43,158 bases of DNA from Pirellulales bacterium (GTDB lineage Bacteria > Planctomycetota > Planctomycetia > Pirellulales > JAICIG01): assembly GCA_025927475.1 (NCBI GenBank), contig JAICLL010000039.1, positions 1 to 43,158 of the forward strand. The letters run 5' to 3'. The notes under the pieces are model-generated. The model worked only from the letters and a program-made list of their open reading frames with translations, was not told the DNA's origin and ran no database searches. The translations under genes and the position numbers were made by a program. Below are positions 33,772 to 41,904 of this stretch, one piece after another (position 1 is the stretch's first letter; every line of letters starts with the position of its first letter).

Positions 33772-34761
33772 ATGATCTCCCTTACCGCTCCACGCATTTC
33801 GGCCAACGGCGTCCATCGCGCGCCGGACGTGTCCGGCTGCACGACCCGCATCCGCCCACCCACGGGCTGGCAACTGGTGAACGTCCGCGAGCTTTGGCAG
33901 TATCGCGAGCTGCTCTATTTTCTGGCGTGGCGCGATGTCAAGGTGCGCTATAAGCAGACCGCGCTGGGCGCCGCCTGGGCCATTTTGCAGCCGCTGCTGA
34001 TGATGGTCGTGTTCAGCATCTTTTTCGGCCGGCTGGCGCACGTTGATTCGGGCGACGTGCCTTATCCGCTGTTTGCCTTTGCCGGCCTGCTGCCTTGGAC
34101 CTTTTTTGCCACCTCGATCGCCAAGTCGGGCAACAGCGTCGTCGGCTCGGAGCGGTTGATCACCAAGATTTATTTTCCCCGTCTGGCAATTCCCTTCGCC
34201 GGAGTGGTGGCGTCGCTGGTCGATTTCTTCGTGGCCTGCGCCATGCTGGCGGTGTTGATGGTGTGGTATCAGGTGCCTCTCTCGTGGAACCTGGCGTTGC
34301 TGCCCGGCCTGATTGTCCTGTTTACCTTGGCCGCGATGGGGGTTGGGGCCTTGCTGGCGGCACTGAACGTGGCCTATCGCGATTTTCGCTATGTGATTCC
34401 GTTTCTCGTGCAGCTTTGGATGTTTGCCACGCCTTCCGTTTACATGCGGACCGACGTGGACGCCAAGCAGAGGGTTCAGGGTTCAGAGGTCAGGGTTCAG
34501 CAATCGGTAGACGGCGCGCAAACCGGTTCCGTCTCGAACGTCGAGCATCCAAAATCGAAGATCCAAAATCCCTCCTTGCTGCGCGTTCTTCTCTCGCTCA
34601 ACCCGATCACCGGCCTGGTGGCTTCGTTCCGGGCGGCGGTGCTCGGTGGTCCGGTGCCGTGGAGCGCGCTGGCCGCTTCGGCGTCCGGAGCGGTGCTGTT
34701 GTTTGCCGCCGGTTGTCTTTACTTCCGGTGCGTGGAAGACTCGTTCGCCGACATCATTTAA
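33772..34761 (+). CDS. wzm: Polysaccharide ABC exporter permease (Wzm type) with an in-frame repeat insert
   Basis: 329 aa against about 260-270 usual. Six membrane helices. Blocks: ELLYFLAWRDVKVRYKQT, LGAAWAILQPLLMMVVFSIFF, KIYFPRLAIPFAGVV, NVAYRDFRYVIPFLVQLWMF and LNPITGLVASFRAAVLGG. Members move lipid-linked polysaccharide to the periplasm with Wzt. Between the fifth and sixth helices, where the family has a short loop ending near residue 230, 35-40 residues (KQRVQGSEVRV to KSKIQNPSLL, DNA 34469-34578) are made of short repeats. The frame is kept, so the transporter may work with a longer periplasmic or loop segment. The Wzt gene starts 10 bases later. Confidence 0.9.
   Translation: MISLTAPRISANGVHRAPDVSGCTTRIRPPTGWQLVNVRELWQYRELLYFLAWRDVKVRYKQTALGAAWAILQPLLMMVVFSIFFGRLAHVDSGDVPYPLFAFAGLLPWTFFATSIAKSGNSVVGSERLITKIYFPRLAIPFAGVVASLVDFFVACAMLAVLMVWYQVPLSWNLALLPGLIVLFTLAAMGVGALLAALNVAYRDFRYVIPFLVQLWMFATPSVYMRTDVDAKQRVQGSEVRVQQSVDGAQTGSVSNVEHPKSKIQNPSLLRVLLSLNPITGLVASFRAAVLGGPVPWSALAASASGAVLLFAAGCLYFRCVEDSFADII
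34473..34570 (+). repeat. Repeat-derived insert inside the Wzm permease gene
   Basis: Four heptamers GGTTCAG, GGTTCAG, AGGTCAG, GGTTCAG at 34473-34500, and two copies of ATCCAAAATC at 34547-34556 and 34561-34570 (period 14). The encoded text (RVQGSEVRVQ, HPKSKIQNP) does not belong to the permease family. Such heptamer-based blocks are typical of intergenic repeats in several bacterial groups, and here they are inside a coding region. Confidence 0.8.
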
Positions 34762-34771
34762 GGGGCTCGCC

Positions 34772-36079
34772 ATGTCATCCGCCATCACGGTTTACGGTCT
34801 CGGAAAACGCTATCGAATCCACCACGACGTCGAGCTGGCGCCGTACCGGACGCTGCGCGATTCGCTGTCGCAGCTTGCCGCCGCGCCCCTGCGGCGATGG
34901 CGGAACAAGTCGGCCGGCCAGGAATTCTGGGCCCTCAAAGAGGTTGACTTCGAGGTGCAGCCGGGCGAGGTGGTCGGCATCATCGGCCGCAACGGCGCCG
35001 GCAAGAGCACGCTCTTGAAAATTCTTTCGCGGATCATCAAACCCACCACCGGCGGCGCCGACATCCACGGCCGCGTCGGCAGCTTGCTGGAAGTCGGCAC
35101 CGGGTTCCATCCCGAACTGAGCGGCCGCGAGAACATTTATATGAGCGGCGCCATTCTGGGCATGTCGCGCCACGAGATCGCCGCCAACTTCGACGCCATT
35201 GTCGATTTCTCTGAGATGGAGGAGTTCCTCGACACCCCCATCAAACGATACTCCAGCGGCATGCAGGTGCGGTTGGCATTCGCGGTGGCGGCCCATTTGC
35301 AGCCGGAGATTCTGATTATCGACGAGGTGCTGGCGGTGGGCGACGCGGCGTTCCAGCACAAATGCCTGGGACGCATGCGCGACGTGAGCCGCTCGGGCCG
35401 CACGGTGCTGTTCGTCAGCCACAACATGGGCGCGGTCGATGCGCTTTGCGACCGCGGCATTGTGCTCTCTTCCGGCAGCATCTCCTTTAGCGGCGCGCCG
35501 CAAGACGCCATCCGCCAATACTATCGCGATCTGGAAGCTTCCAGCGCCGAGCCGTCGTTGGCCGACCGCCCGCGAATGGCGCCGTTGCGACCGGTGATAA
35601 AGCAAGTCACCTTTCACGACGCCGACGGCGAGGTGGTGCAAAGTTTGCCGGCGGGACAAGGGCTGACCATTCGCATCGCCTACGAACACGACGCGCCGCT
35701 GGAGAGTCCCTTTTTTGGCGTGACCCTCGAAAACGCGCTGGGAACCAAGCTGGCTTGGTTGCAGACACGTTTGCAGCACGGCCGCATCCCCGATTTGCCG
35801 CGCCACGGCACGATCGCCTGCGAGGTGCCCTCGCTGCCGTTGGTGCCGGGCGTCTACTTTGTCGATGTCGGCTGCGGGACCGGCGCCGCCCAACTCGACT
35901 TTGTGGAACGGGCCGCCCATTTCGAGGTCATCGCCGCCGACTATTTCGGCACCGGGCGACTACCCACCGCCCGGCAGGCGGCCGTGTTGCTCAAGGCATA
36001 TTGGGACTGCGCGCCTGCCGCCGCGTTTCAACTCGACCGGTCCCACAACGCCCACGCCGCAGTCAATGCGCACAGCTAG
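34772..36079 (+). CDS. wzt: Polysaccharide ABC exporter ATPase (Wzt type) with C-terminal extension
   Basis: 435 aa. The ATPase has Walker A GRNGAGKST at about 72-80, a Q-loop near LEVGTGFHPELSGREN, the signature YSSGMQVRLAFAVA, Walker B ILIIDEVLAVGD and the H-switch VLFVSHNMGAVDALC. The last 170 residues (from about 265: VIKQVTFHDADGEVVQSLPA, LTIRIAYEHD, FFGVTLENALGTKLAW) form a beta-sandwich like the Wzt C-terminal domain, which in studied cases binds the capped end of the glycan. It works with the permease just upstream. A modified polymer end, made by the cluster's methyl- and acyltransferases, may be the signal it reads; this is inference. Confidence 0.92.
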   Translation: MSSAITVYGLGKRYRIHHDVELAPYRTLRDSLSQLAAAPLRRWRNKSAGQEFWALKEVDFEVQPGEVVGIIGRNGAGKSTLLKILSRIIKPTTGGADIHGRVGSLLEVGTGFHPELSGRENIYMSGAILGMSRHEIAANFDAIVDFSEMEEFLDTPIKRYSSGMQVRLAFAVAAHLQPEILIIDEVLAVGDAAFQHKCLGRMRDVSRSGRTVLFVSHNMGAVDALCDRGIVLSSGSISFSGAPQDAIRQYYRDLEASSAEPSLADRPRMAPLRPVIKQVTFHDADGEVVQSLPAGQGLTIRIAYEHDAPLESPFFGVTLENALGTKLAWLQTRLQHGRIPDLPRHGTIACEVPSLPLVPGVYFVDVGCGTGAAQLDFVERAAHFEVIAADYFGTGRLPTARQAAVLLKAYWDCAPAAAFQLDRSHNAHAAVNAHS

Positions 36080-37235
36080 TCTGATTCGACCGATTAAGAA
36101 GATGGAAGCCACACCCGAGCAGCGCGGCAGCCGCGAGATCGCCTCGCTCGATTCCACCCTGACGGGGCGCATTCCCGGCCTGGACGGTCTGCGCGGCGTG
36201 TCCATCGTGATGATTTCGGTGGCGCATTTCTCGGTGGCGCAAAACCTGGCGGCGCCCGAGTGGTTTCGCCAAGCGCGATTTCTGGGCGGGCCATCGGTCG
36301 ACATGTTCTTTGTGATCAGCGGCTTTTTGATCACGTTGCTGCTGCTGCGAGAATGGGATCGCGAGGGAACCATTTCGCTCTCGCAATTCTTTGCGCGGCG
36401 GGCGCTGCGCATTCTGCCGGCTTATGCCGCCTTTCTGGTCGCGACGGCGTTTTTACAGCCGTTGGGCGTCGCGTCGCTCGGCGGCAGAGGCTGGGCGCTG
36501 GCCCTCACGTACACGGTCAATTTTGTGCCGCATCCCCCGGCGTGGATCGGGCACGTCTGGTCGCTGTCGGTGGAAGAACATTTCTATCTGGTGTGGCCAC
36601 TGGCGCTTTGTCTCTGTGGCCGCAGGGGGGCCTTGCGGCTGCTCGCCGTGGCAGTGGCCGGGGCCGCCGCGCTACGCTTCGCACTTTTCCGCATGCTCAG
36701 CCGCGACGCCATCGATCTCGATCTGTTGACGTTGACTCGAATGGATACCATCGCCGTCGGCTGTTTGCTGGCCTTCCTGGTGCGTGAGCCCCGTGCCAGA
36801 CCGTTCTTCGAGATGCTGCGACCGCGGGCCACGCTCGTTGCGCTGCTCGCAGTGATGATGCTGCTGGCGTCCATCTGCGTGTTCGGAACATCGGGCAAGT
36901 ATTGCCTGTTCATCAAACGCCCGTTGGAGGCGGCCCTGTTCGCGCTGGTGATCGCGGCCTGTCTGGCGAACGATCGTTCGCTGCTGCGGTCGGTGTTGAG
37001 TTGCCGGCCGCTGGTGGCGCTGGGCGTCTTATCGTACAGCTTGTATCTTTGGCAGCCGTTGCTGCATCCGCCCGGCAATGGATGGCCGTATGCGTGGCCG
37101 GTGAATATCGCCTGTGCCACGGCTTGCGCCGTCATTTCGCATGTGTGCGTCGAACGCCCGTGCCTGCGGTGCAAGCGCTGGTTAACGACACGGAGGGATT
37201 ATGCAATTCGTCCTGTGTTGGAGCCATCCGTATGA
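36066..37235 (+). CDS. Acyltransferase 3 family membrane protein (OafA-like)
   Basis: 389 aa if started at 36066, where ATG overlaps the Wzt stop by 14 bases; ATG 36102 is the alternative. Ten or so membrane helices. Motifs: IPGLDGLRGVSIVMISVAHF with the catalytic His, DMFFVISGFLITLLLL, RRALRILPAYAAFL and SLSVEEHFYLVWPL. The family transfers acetyl, succinyl or other acyl groups to cell-surface sugars. The acyl donor is unknown. Its stop overlaps the next gene (ATGA), so translation is probably coupled to the sulfatase-like gene. The role fits O-acylation of the exopolysaccharide before or after export. Confidence 0.88.
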   Translation: MRTASLIRPIKKMEATPEQRGSREIASLDSTLTGRIPGLDGLRGVSIVMISVAHFSVAQNLAAPEWFRQARFLGGPSVDMFFVISGFLITLLLLREWDREGTISLSQFFARRALRILPAYAAFLVATAFLQPLGVASLGGRGWALALTYTVNFVPHPPAWIGHVWSLSVEEHFYLVWPLALCLCGRRGALRLLAVAVAGAAALRFALFRMLSRDAIDLDLLTLTRMDTIAVGCLLAFLVREPRARPFFEMLRPRATLVALLAVMMLLASICVFGTSGKYCLFIKRPLEAALFALVIAACLANDRSLLRSVLSCRPLVALGVLSYSLYLWQPLLHPPGNGWPYAWPVNIACATACAVISHVCVERPCLRCKRWLTTRRDYAIRPVLEPSV

Positions 37236-38068
37236 GCGGTAGTACCCTTGCCAATTTCGCGGCCAAAGTGGGAGGACTCTTCCAGTTCAACCGCGACTTT
37301 CTGTTTATCACACTCGATAGCTTGCGGTTCGATTCGGCGGCCGACTCGCTGGCCGCGGGCGCGACGCCCACGTTCAAACGCCTGATCGGCCAGTGGCAAC
37401 GCCGGCAGACTTCGGCCACGTATACCTTGCCGGCTCACGTGGCCATGTTTTCCGGCTCGATGCCCCGCCCGCCGCGCGGCGACGATCGCACCGTCGACAC
37501 CGAGCCCCGAATGTTTGCCCTGTCGACAAGCTGGAACCGTTACCGAGGACGCAACATTCGCTATTGCTTCGACGACGCCGAAAACGTCCCGAAAGGTTTT
37601 GAAAGCAAGGGCTATCGCACCATCGGCGTGGGCGGCGTGGGTTGGTTTTCCAACGAGGTCAAGTCTTCGTCGTTCTGGCAGGGGCGCTATTTCCAGCACT
37701 TTTTGTACAAGCCGTCATACGGGGAAGAGAACCCCCGGGCCTTCGAAGAGCAGATCGACGATCTCACGCGGGTCATGCGCCAGCCGGCGCGCGGCCGGAA
37801 CTTTGTGTTTTTGAACGTCTCCAGCACGCATCGCCCGTACTCCAACGGCGACGGCACGCTGTCGGTCAAGGCGCAACGCATGTGCCTGGAATACGTCGAT
37901 CGGCAGTTGCCCAAACTGCTCGGCCTGTTTCCGCGCGGCGCGGTGGGCGTTGTTTGCGGCGACCACGGCGACTGCATGGGGGAGGACGGGCTGTGGGGCC
38001 ACAATGTCGTCCACGAACAAGTGATGACTGTTCCTTACGCCGAGTTTGAGTTTAAGGGCGCCAATTAG
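37232..38068 (+). CDS. Sulfatase-like hydrolase, probable Thr-nucleophile type
   Basis: 278 aa, start ATGA-overlapping the acyltransferase stop. It belongs to the alkaline phosphatase/sulfatase superfamily: FLFITLDSLRFDSA near the N-terminus carries the first metal Asp, SATYTLPAHVAMFSGSMP holds the nucleophile loop, and GVVCGDHGDCMGEDGLWGH is the second metal block. The nucleophile position has Thr or Ser in place of the CxPxR Cys, so the formylglycine route is not used; phosphate- or phosphoglycerol-type chemistry is more likely. It has no signal peptide and is short. A role in adding or removing a charged group on the polysaccharide is inferred. The family is recognisable, the substrate is not. 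Confidence 0.78.
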   Translation: MSGSTLANFAAKVGGLFQFNRDFLFITLDSLRFDSAADSLAAGATPTFKRLIGQWQRRQTSATYTLPAHVAMFSGSMPRPPRGDDRTVDTEPRMFALSTSWNRYRGRNIRYCFDDAENVPKGFESKGYRTIGVGGVGWFSNEVKSSSFWQGRYFQHFLYKPSYGEENPRAFEEQIDDLTRVMRQPARGRNFVFLNVSSTHRPYSNGDGTLSVKAQRMCLEYVDRQLPKLLGLFPRGAVGVVCGDHGDCMGEDGLWGHNVVHEQVMTVPYAEFEFKGAN

Positions 38069-38081
38069 CCCTGCTCGTCCG

Positions 38082-39008
38082 ATGAACGCAATGTCTATGG
38101 AAAACGAACCTCTCGTCAGCGCCGTCATTCCGACCTACAACTGCGGCCGTTACGTCGTCGAAGCGGTCGAAAGTGCCTGCGCGCAGACCTATCCGCGCAT
38201 GGAAGTGATCGTCGTCGATGACGGCAGCAACGACGACACGCGCCAGCGGCTGCGGCCTTTCTTCGATCGGATCACGTACCTTCACCAGGAGAATCGCGGC
38301 CTGTCGGCGGCACGCAACCGAGGCATCCAGGCCGCGCAAGGCGAATGGATCGCACTGCTCGACGCCGACGATCGCTGGCACCGCGAAAAAACCGCGGTGC
38401 AGTTGCGCGCGGCGCGCGAGGCGGGCTGCGCATTGATCGGTTCTGCCGCCGCGGCCACGCTGCCCGAGGCGCTGCCGCCGGAGGCCAAGGCCCGGCTGCT
38501 CTCGGTCGAAGACTATCTGTTGTCGGCGCCGATCGGACCTTCGGGGGCGATGATCTCGAAGCAGTGCTTGTCGCGCATCGGGCTGTTCGACGAGACGCTG
38601 CGCGCGGTCGAAGACCGCGACATGTGGCTGCGCATCGCGGCTGACTTTCCGACCGCGGTGGTCGATAGCCCTTGTTGGTGGTATCGCATTCACGAAGGCC
38701 AGATGAACCGCCAGGCGGAGCGGATGGGCGCCAATTATCGCCGAGTGCTCGATCGTTTTTTTGCCGAGCATGCCGAGCACGCCCATCTGCGCGCGGTGAG
38801 CCTTTCCTATATGTATGCCGATCTGGCGTGGTCGTATTTTCTGGAGGGCAATCGCCACCGGGCGATGAGCTACCTGTTGCATTCGCTTTGGCTGCATCCG
38901 GCGCCTTATCGCGGTGCGCAGGGGCGCGAGCCGTGGTGGCGCAGCAAGCACCTGGTGCGTTACGCCTTGGGCACCAAGCTGTTTCATGCAGTAGCACGGA
39001 GGATTTGA
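38082..39008 (+). CDS. Glycosyltransferase family 2
   Basis: 308 aa; ATG 38082, with ATG 38091 or 38097 also possible. GT-A fold: VSAVIPTYNCGRYVVEAV, VIVVDDGSNDDT, ENRGLSAARNRGI, and the metal-binding DADD in WIALLDADDRW, followed by the acceptor block RAVEDRDMWLRIA. The C-terminus has helices with a tail (EPWWRSKHLVRYALG). It adds one sugar from a nucleotide donor to the lipid-linked chain at the cytosolic face. Lies 13 bases after the sulfatase-like gene and 2 bases before the methyltransferase. Confidence 0.93.
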   Translation: MNAMSMENEPLVSAVIPTYNCGRYVVEAVESACAQTYPRMEVIVVDDGSNDDTRQRLRPFFDRITYLHQENRGLSAARNRGIQAAQGEWIALLDADDRWHREKTAVQLRAAREAGCALIGSAAAATLPEALPPEAKARLLSVEDYLLSAPIGPSGAMISKQCLSRIGLFDETLRAVEDRDMWLRIAADFPTAVVDSPCWWYRIHEGQMNRQAERMGANYRRVLDRFFAEHAEHAHLRAVSLSYMYADLAWSYFLEGNRHRAMSYLLHSLWLHPAPYRGAQGREPWWRSKHLVRYALGTKLFHAVARRI

Positions 39009-39010
39009 TC

Positions 39011-39958
39011 GTGCCCTTATCGTTAAACCTACCCTCGCCGGTGTGCCTGGCCTTGACGCGGCTATGCCGCGCGCTGCGCGGCACACGCGCCGCCGCCGCG
39101 CGATCGTCGGCCGACTATATTGAATATCAGTACCGCTCGAGCGATACCCTGCGGCAGCGATTTTTCCCAGACCTCGACTTCATGAACTGCGCCGTGGCCG
39201 ACGTGGGCAGCGGGCTGGGAGGACGCGCACCGTTTTTTATCGAAGCCGGCGCGCGCCGCGTCTACTGCATCGATATCAATCAGGCCGAGTTGGCGACCGG
39301 CAGCCGAATCATCGCCGAACGATTTCCGGCCGCCGCGAGCCGAATTGAGTTCGCGCATCCCGAATCGTTCCAGCCGCGCGACGGCCTCGATGTGGCGATG
39401 CTGATCGACGCCTTCGAGCATCTGGTCGATCCCGCGGCGGTGCTGGCGCAAGTCTACGGCTGGCTTCGGCCCGGCGGCCTGCTGTGGGTCGGTTCGTTCG
39501 GCTGGTATCACTACCTGGCTTCCCACTGCCTGGAGCATATTCCGATTCCCTGGTGCCATGTCCTTTTTTCCGAGCGGGCGATTCTCAACACGATTCGAGC
39601 GGTCATTCACGCCCGTGGCTATCAGCCCAATCTTTGGGAGCGGCTCGAAGGGCTTGGCCGCTGGGACGGCGTGTCCACGCTAAAAGACCGTCCGGGCGAA
39701 CCGCTCAACATGCTCAGCTTGCGCGGCGTGCGACAGGCGCTGGCAGCATCGCCGTTTGAATTGCGATCGTTTCGCGTCTATGGCTTGCGGAGCGGCCGGG
39801 GAGCCGTGGGACAAATTGCCGGTGTGGCGGCCCGCGTGCCGGTGGTCAACGAGCTGCTGCATTCCTATTACGCGGCGGTGTTGGTGAAGCCGCCGCGAGT
39901 CGAGATCGCCGCTGGTGATTACCGCGAGCCAGCGGCAAGCGGGGCTGGCGCCGGATGA
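39011..39958 (+). CDS. SAM-dependent methyltransferase (class I)
   Basis: 315 aa. The GTG at 39011 is chosen because GGAGG lies 8 bases upstream. Rossmann methyltransferase: motif I VADVGSGLGGRAPFFIEAG, then VYCIDINQAE (acidic end of the second strand), the DVAMLIDAFEHLVDP block and WLRPGGLLWVGSFG. The 20 residues before motif I and the C-terminal tail are specific. It may methylate a sugar, or cap the chain end to stop growth, as in some ABC-exported O-antigens. Its stop overlaps the next start (ATGA). Confidence 0.85.
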   Translation: MPLSLNLPSPVCLALTRLCRALRGTRAAAARSSADYIEYQYRSSDTLRQRFFPDLDFMNCAVADVGSGLGGRAPFFIEAGARRVYCIDINQAELATGSRIIAERFPAAASRIEFAHPESFQPRDGLDVAMLIDAFEHLVDPAAVLAQVYGWLRPGGLLWVGSFGWYHYLASHCLEHIPIPWCHVLFSERAILNTIRAVIHARGYQPNLWERLEGLGRWDGVSTLKDRPGEPLNMLSLRGVRQALAASPFELRSFRVYGLRSGRGAVGQIAGVAARVPVVNELLHSYYAAVLVKPPRVEIAAGDYREPAASGAGAG

Positions 39959-40722
39959 TTGTCATGAATTCACGCTCCCTTGCACCGAACCTTCGCCGGC
40001 TGGCCAAGCCTTGGGTGCGGCGGCTGCGCAGGGCGCATCTGCCCGTCGTGGGCCCGCTGCGCTGGTGGTTCCGCGGTTGTTACGCGCTGCACGTGGCCGC
40101 CCGCGAAGCGATTGCGCTGGCGTGCAAAGTGTGTTGGTACGAGCCGCTCTGGCGCAGCCAATGCGCCGCCGTGGGCCGCGACTTTCAGATGGAACAACTT
40201 CCCTACCTCTTTGGACGAGGGCGAATTGTCATTGGGTCGAACGTGCGGCTGTCGGGCAAGTCGAACATCATCTTTACCGATGGCTGCGGCGACCTTCCCG
40301 AACTGCGCATCGGCGATGGCACGTTTGTTGGCCACAATTGTCGCTTGACGATCGCCGCCTCGGTGACAATCGGGCGGCATTGCCTGATCGCCGGCGGCGT
40401 GACCATCGCCGACAACGACGGCCATCCGCTTGACGCCCAGCGCCGCCGCCGCAATGAACCGATGACCGCCGCGTCAATCCGCGCGGTTTCGATCGGCGAC
40501 GACGTTTGGATCGGCAACGGCGCGCAGGTGCTCAAGGGAGTGACGATCGGAGACCGATCGATTGTCGGCGCCGGCGCGGTCGTGGCTCGCGATGTCCCGC
40601 CCGACGTGGTCGTGGCCGGCAACCCGGCGCGGATCGTAAAGCAATTGTCCAGCGCCGCGCGTCCGCCGGTCGAGGCGCCAATTTTGAATGTCAGAGCCGA
40701 ACAGGCTGAGGCAGCGGCGTAG
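39955..40722 (+). CDS. Hexapeptide-repeat acyltransferase (WcaF/NodL-like)
   Basis: 255 aa; ATG 39955 overlaps the methyltransferase stop as ATGA; ATG 39964 is possible. Left-handed beta-helix: IVIGSNVRLSGKSNI, GDGTFVGHNCRLTIAAS, TIGRHCLIAGGVTIADND and GDDVWIGNGAQVLKGVTIGD, then the closing VVARDVPPDVVVAGNPARIV. The His in GHNCRL or NDGHP is a candidate catalytic base. It probably O-acetylates a cytosolic sugar or sugar-lipid. The N-terminal 90 residues are basic and hydrophobic, perhaps for membrane association. The C-terminus, PILNVRAEQAEAAA, is repeated in part just after the gene. Confidence 0.87.
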   Translation: MIVMNSRSLAPNLRRLAKPWVRRLRRAHLPVVGPLRWWFRGCYALHVAAREAIALACKVCWYEPLWRSQCAAVGRDFQMEQLPYLFGRGRIVIGSNVRLSGKSNIIFTDGCGDLPELRIGDGTFVGHNCRLTIAASVTIGRHCLIAGGVTIADNDGHPLDAQRRRRNEPMTAASIRAVSIGDDVWIGNGAQVLKGVTIGDRSIVGAGAVVARDVPPDVVVAGNPARIVKQLSSAARPPVEAPILNVRAEQAEAAA

Positions 40723-40788
40723 GTGGGCACATGCGACCTATCTTGAATGTCAAAGCTGGTCAGAGTTGACTGAATCCTTGCTCCACGC

Positions 40789-41904
40789 ATGCTGAACGTA
40801 AACCTTGTCGATCGCGGTTGGCCACGGCCGAGTGGGCCGGAGGCAAAGCGCACGTTGGCCGCAAGACCGCGCACGAGCGGGCCTCGCGGCGTGGCGTTGA
40901 TCGCCTGGGGCTATGCGCTGCTGCTCGTGGCGTTGTCGCTGGCCATCTGGCGAACGGGCGACCGCTGGTGGCCGACGACGCTCATGCTCTATGGACCGCG
41001 CTGGATTTGGGTAGTGCCGTTGGCCGGCTTGCTGCTGCAATTGCCGCGATTTGGCAGGCGGCTCGTGGGTCCCTTGTTGCTGGGCGGAGCGTGTTGGCTC
41101 GTGCCGATCATGGGCGTGTGCGTTCCGTGGCGAGTGTGGCAGGCCGATTCTTCGCCCGACGTTCAACTGCGCGTGCTCACCTGCAACGTGGCAATCGATG
41201 CGGTCCGCGATGGTGCGCTTAATGGCCTGATCGAAAAAGTGCAACCCGACGTGGTGGCCATCCAAGAAGCTCCCGCCGATGCCGAAGCCCGCTGGTTCTC
41301 GACCGGCCTGTGGTACTTCGAGCGGGCCGGAAGGGTGTTGGTGGCAAGCCGTTTTCCGATCGAACATGCGTCGTCGGCCCACTGGCGCGACATCGGCGCC
41401 GAGGGTTCTCTGCTGCGCTGCGATGTGAACGTCGATGGCGACGTGTGCCATATTTTCGGCATCCATCTCATGACTCCTCGCGAGGGCCTGGAAGCGGTGC
41501 TTCATCACGGCTGGCGCAGCCGCCCCACGTTGGAAAACAACACGCACCTGCGGGGCTTGCAATCGGCCGGGGCGCGCCGCCTGGTCGAGCGCGTGAGCGG
41601 GCCGGTGATCGTGGCGGGCGATTTCAACCTGCCCGTCGAAAGTTTGATCTATCGCAAGAACTGGGGCGCGTGGGCCAATGCGTTTTCCACCTGCGGTTGG
41701 GGACTGGGCCATACCAAACAGACTCGCTGGTTCGGAGCGCGCATCGACCATGTGTTGGCCAACGACGAATGGCGGTTTACGCGGTGCTGGGTCGGTCCCG
41801 ACGTCGGCTCCGACCATTTGCCGCTGATTGCGGATGTCTGCCTTCGCCCGCGGCAGGCGGCGCCGGCAGTCGCGCAAAACCATTCTCCCCGAGCAGCACG
41901 GTGA
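40789..41904 (+). CDS. Membrane-anchored endonuclease/exonuclease/phosphatase (EEP) family protein
   Basis: 371 aa. Three membrane helices (about 34-120, e.g. ALIAWGYALLLVALSLAIW) precede an EEP domain: VLTCNV, AIQEAPADAEA, the HIFGIHLMTP block, VIVAGDFNLPVES, ARIDHVLANDEW and GSDHLPLIADV. These are the Mg-binding and catalytic residues (Asn, Glu, Asp, His) of the DNase I/exonuclease III fold. With the membrane anchor and a place in an exopolysaccharide cluster, it more likely acts on a phosphodiester of a lipid or a glycan than on DNA; this is inference. The next gene starts in its stop (GTGA). Confidence 0.85.
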   Translation: MLNVNLVDRGWPRPSGPEAKRTLAARPRTSGPRGVALIAWGYALLLVALSLAIWRTGDRWWPTTLMLYGPRWIWVVPLAGLLLQLPRFGRRLVGPLLLGGACWLVPIMGVCVPWRVWQADSSPDVQLRVLTCNVAIDAVRDGALNGLIEKVQPDVVAIQEAPADAEARWFSTGLWYFERAGRVLVASRFPIEHASSAHWRDIGAEGSLLRCDVNVDGDVCHIFGIHLMTPREGLEAVLHHGWRSRPTLENNTHLRGLQSAGARRLVERVSGPVIVAGDFNLPVESLIYRKNWGAWANAFSTCGWGLGHTKQTRWFGARIDHVLANDEWRFTRCWVGPDVGSDHLPLIADVCLRPRQAAPAVAQNHSPRAAR

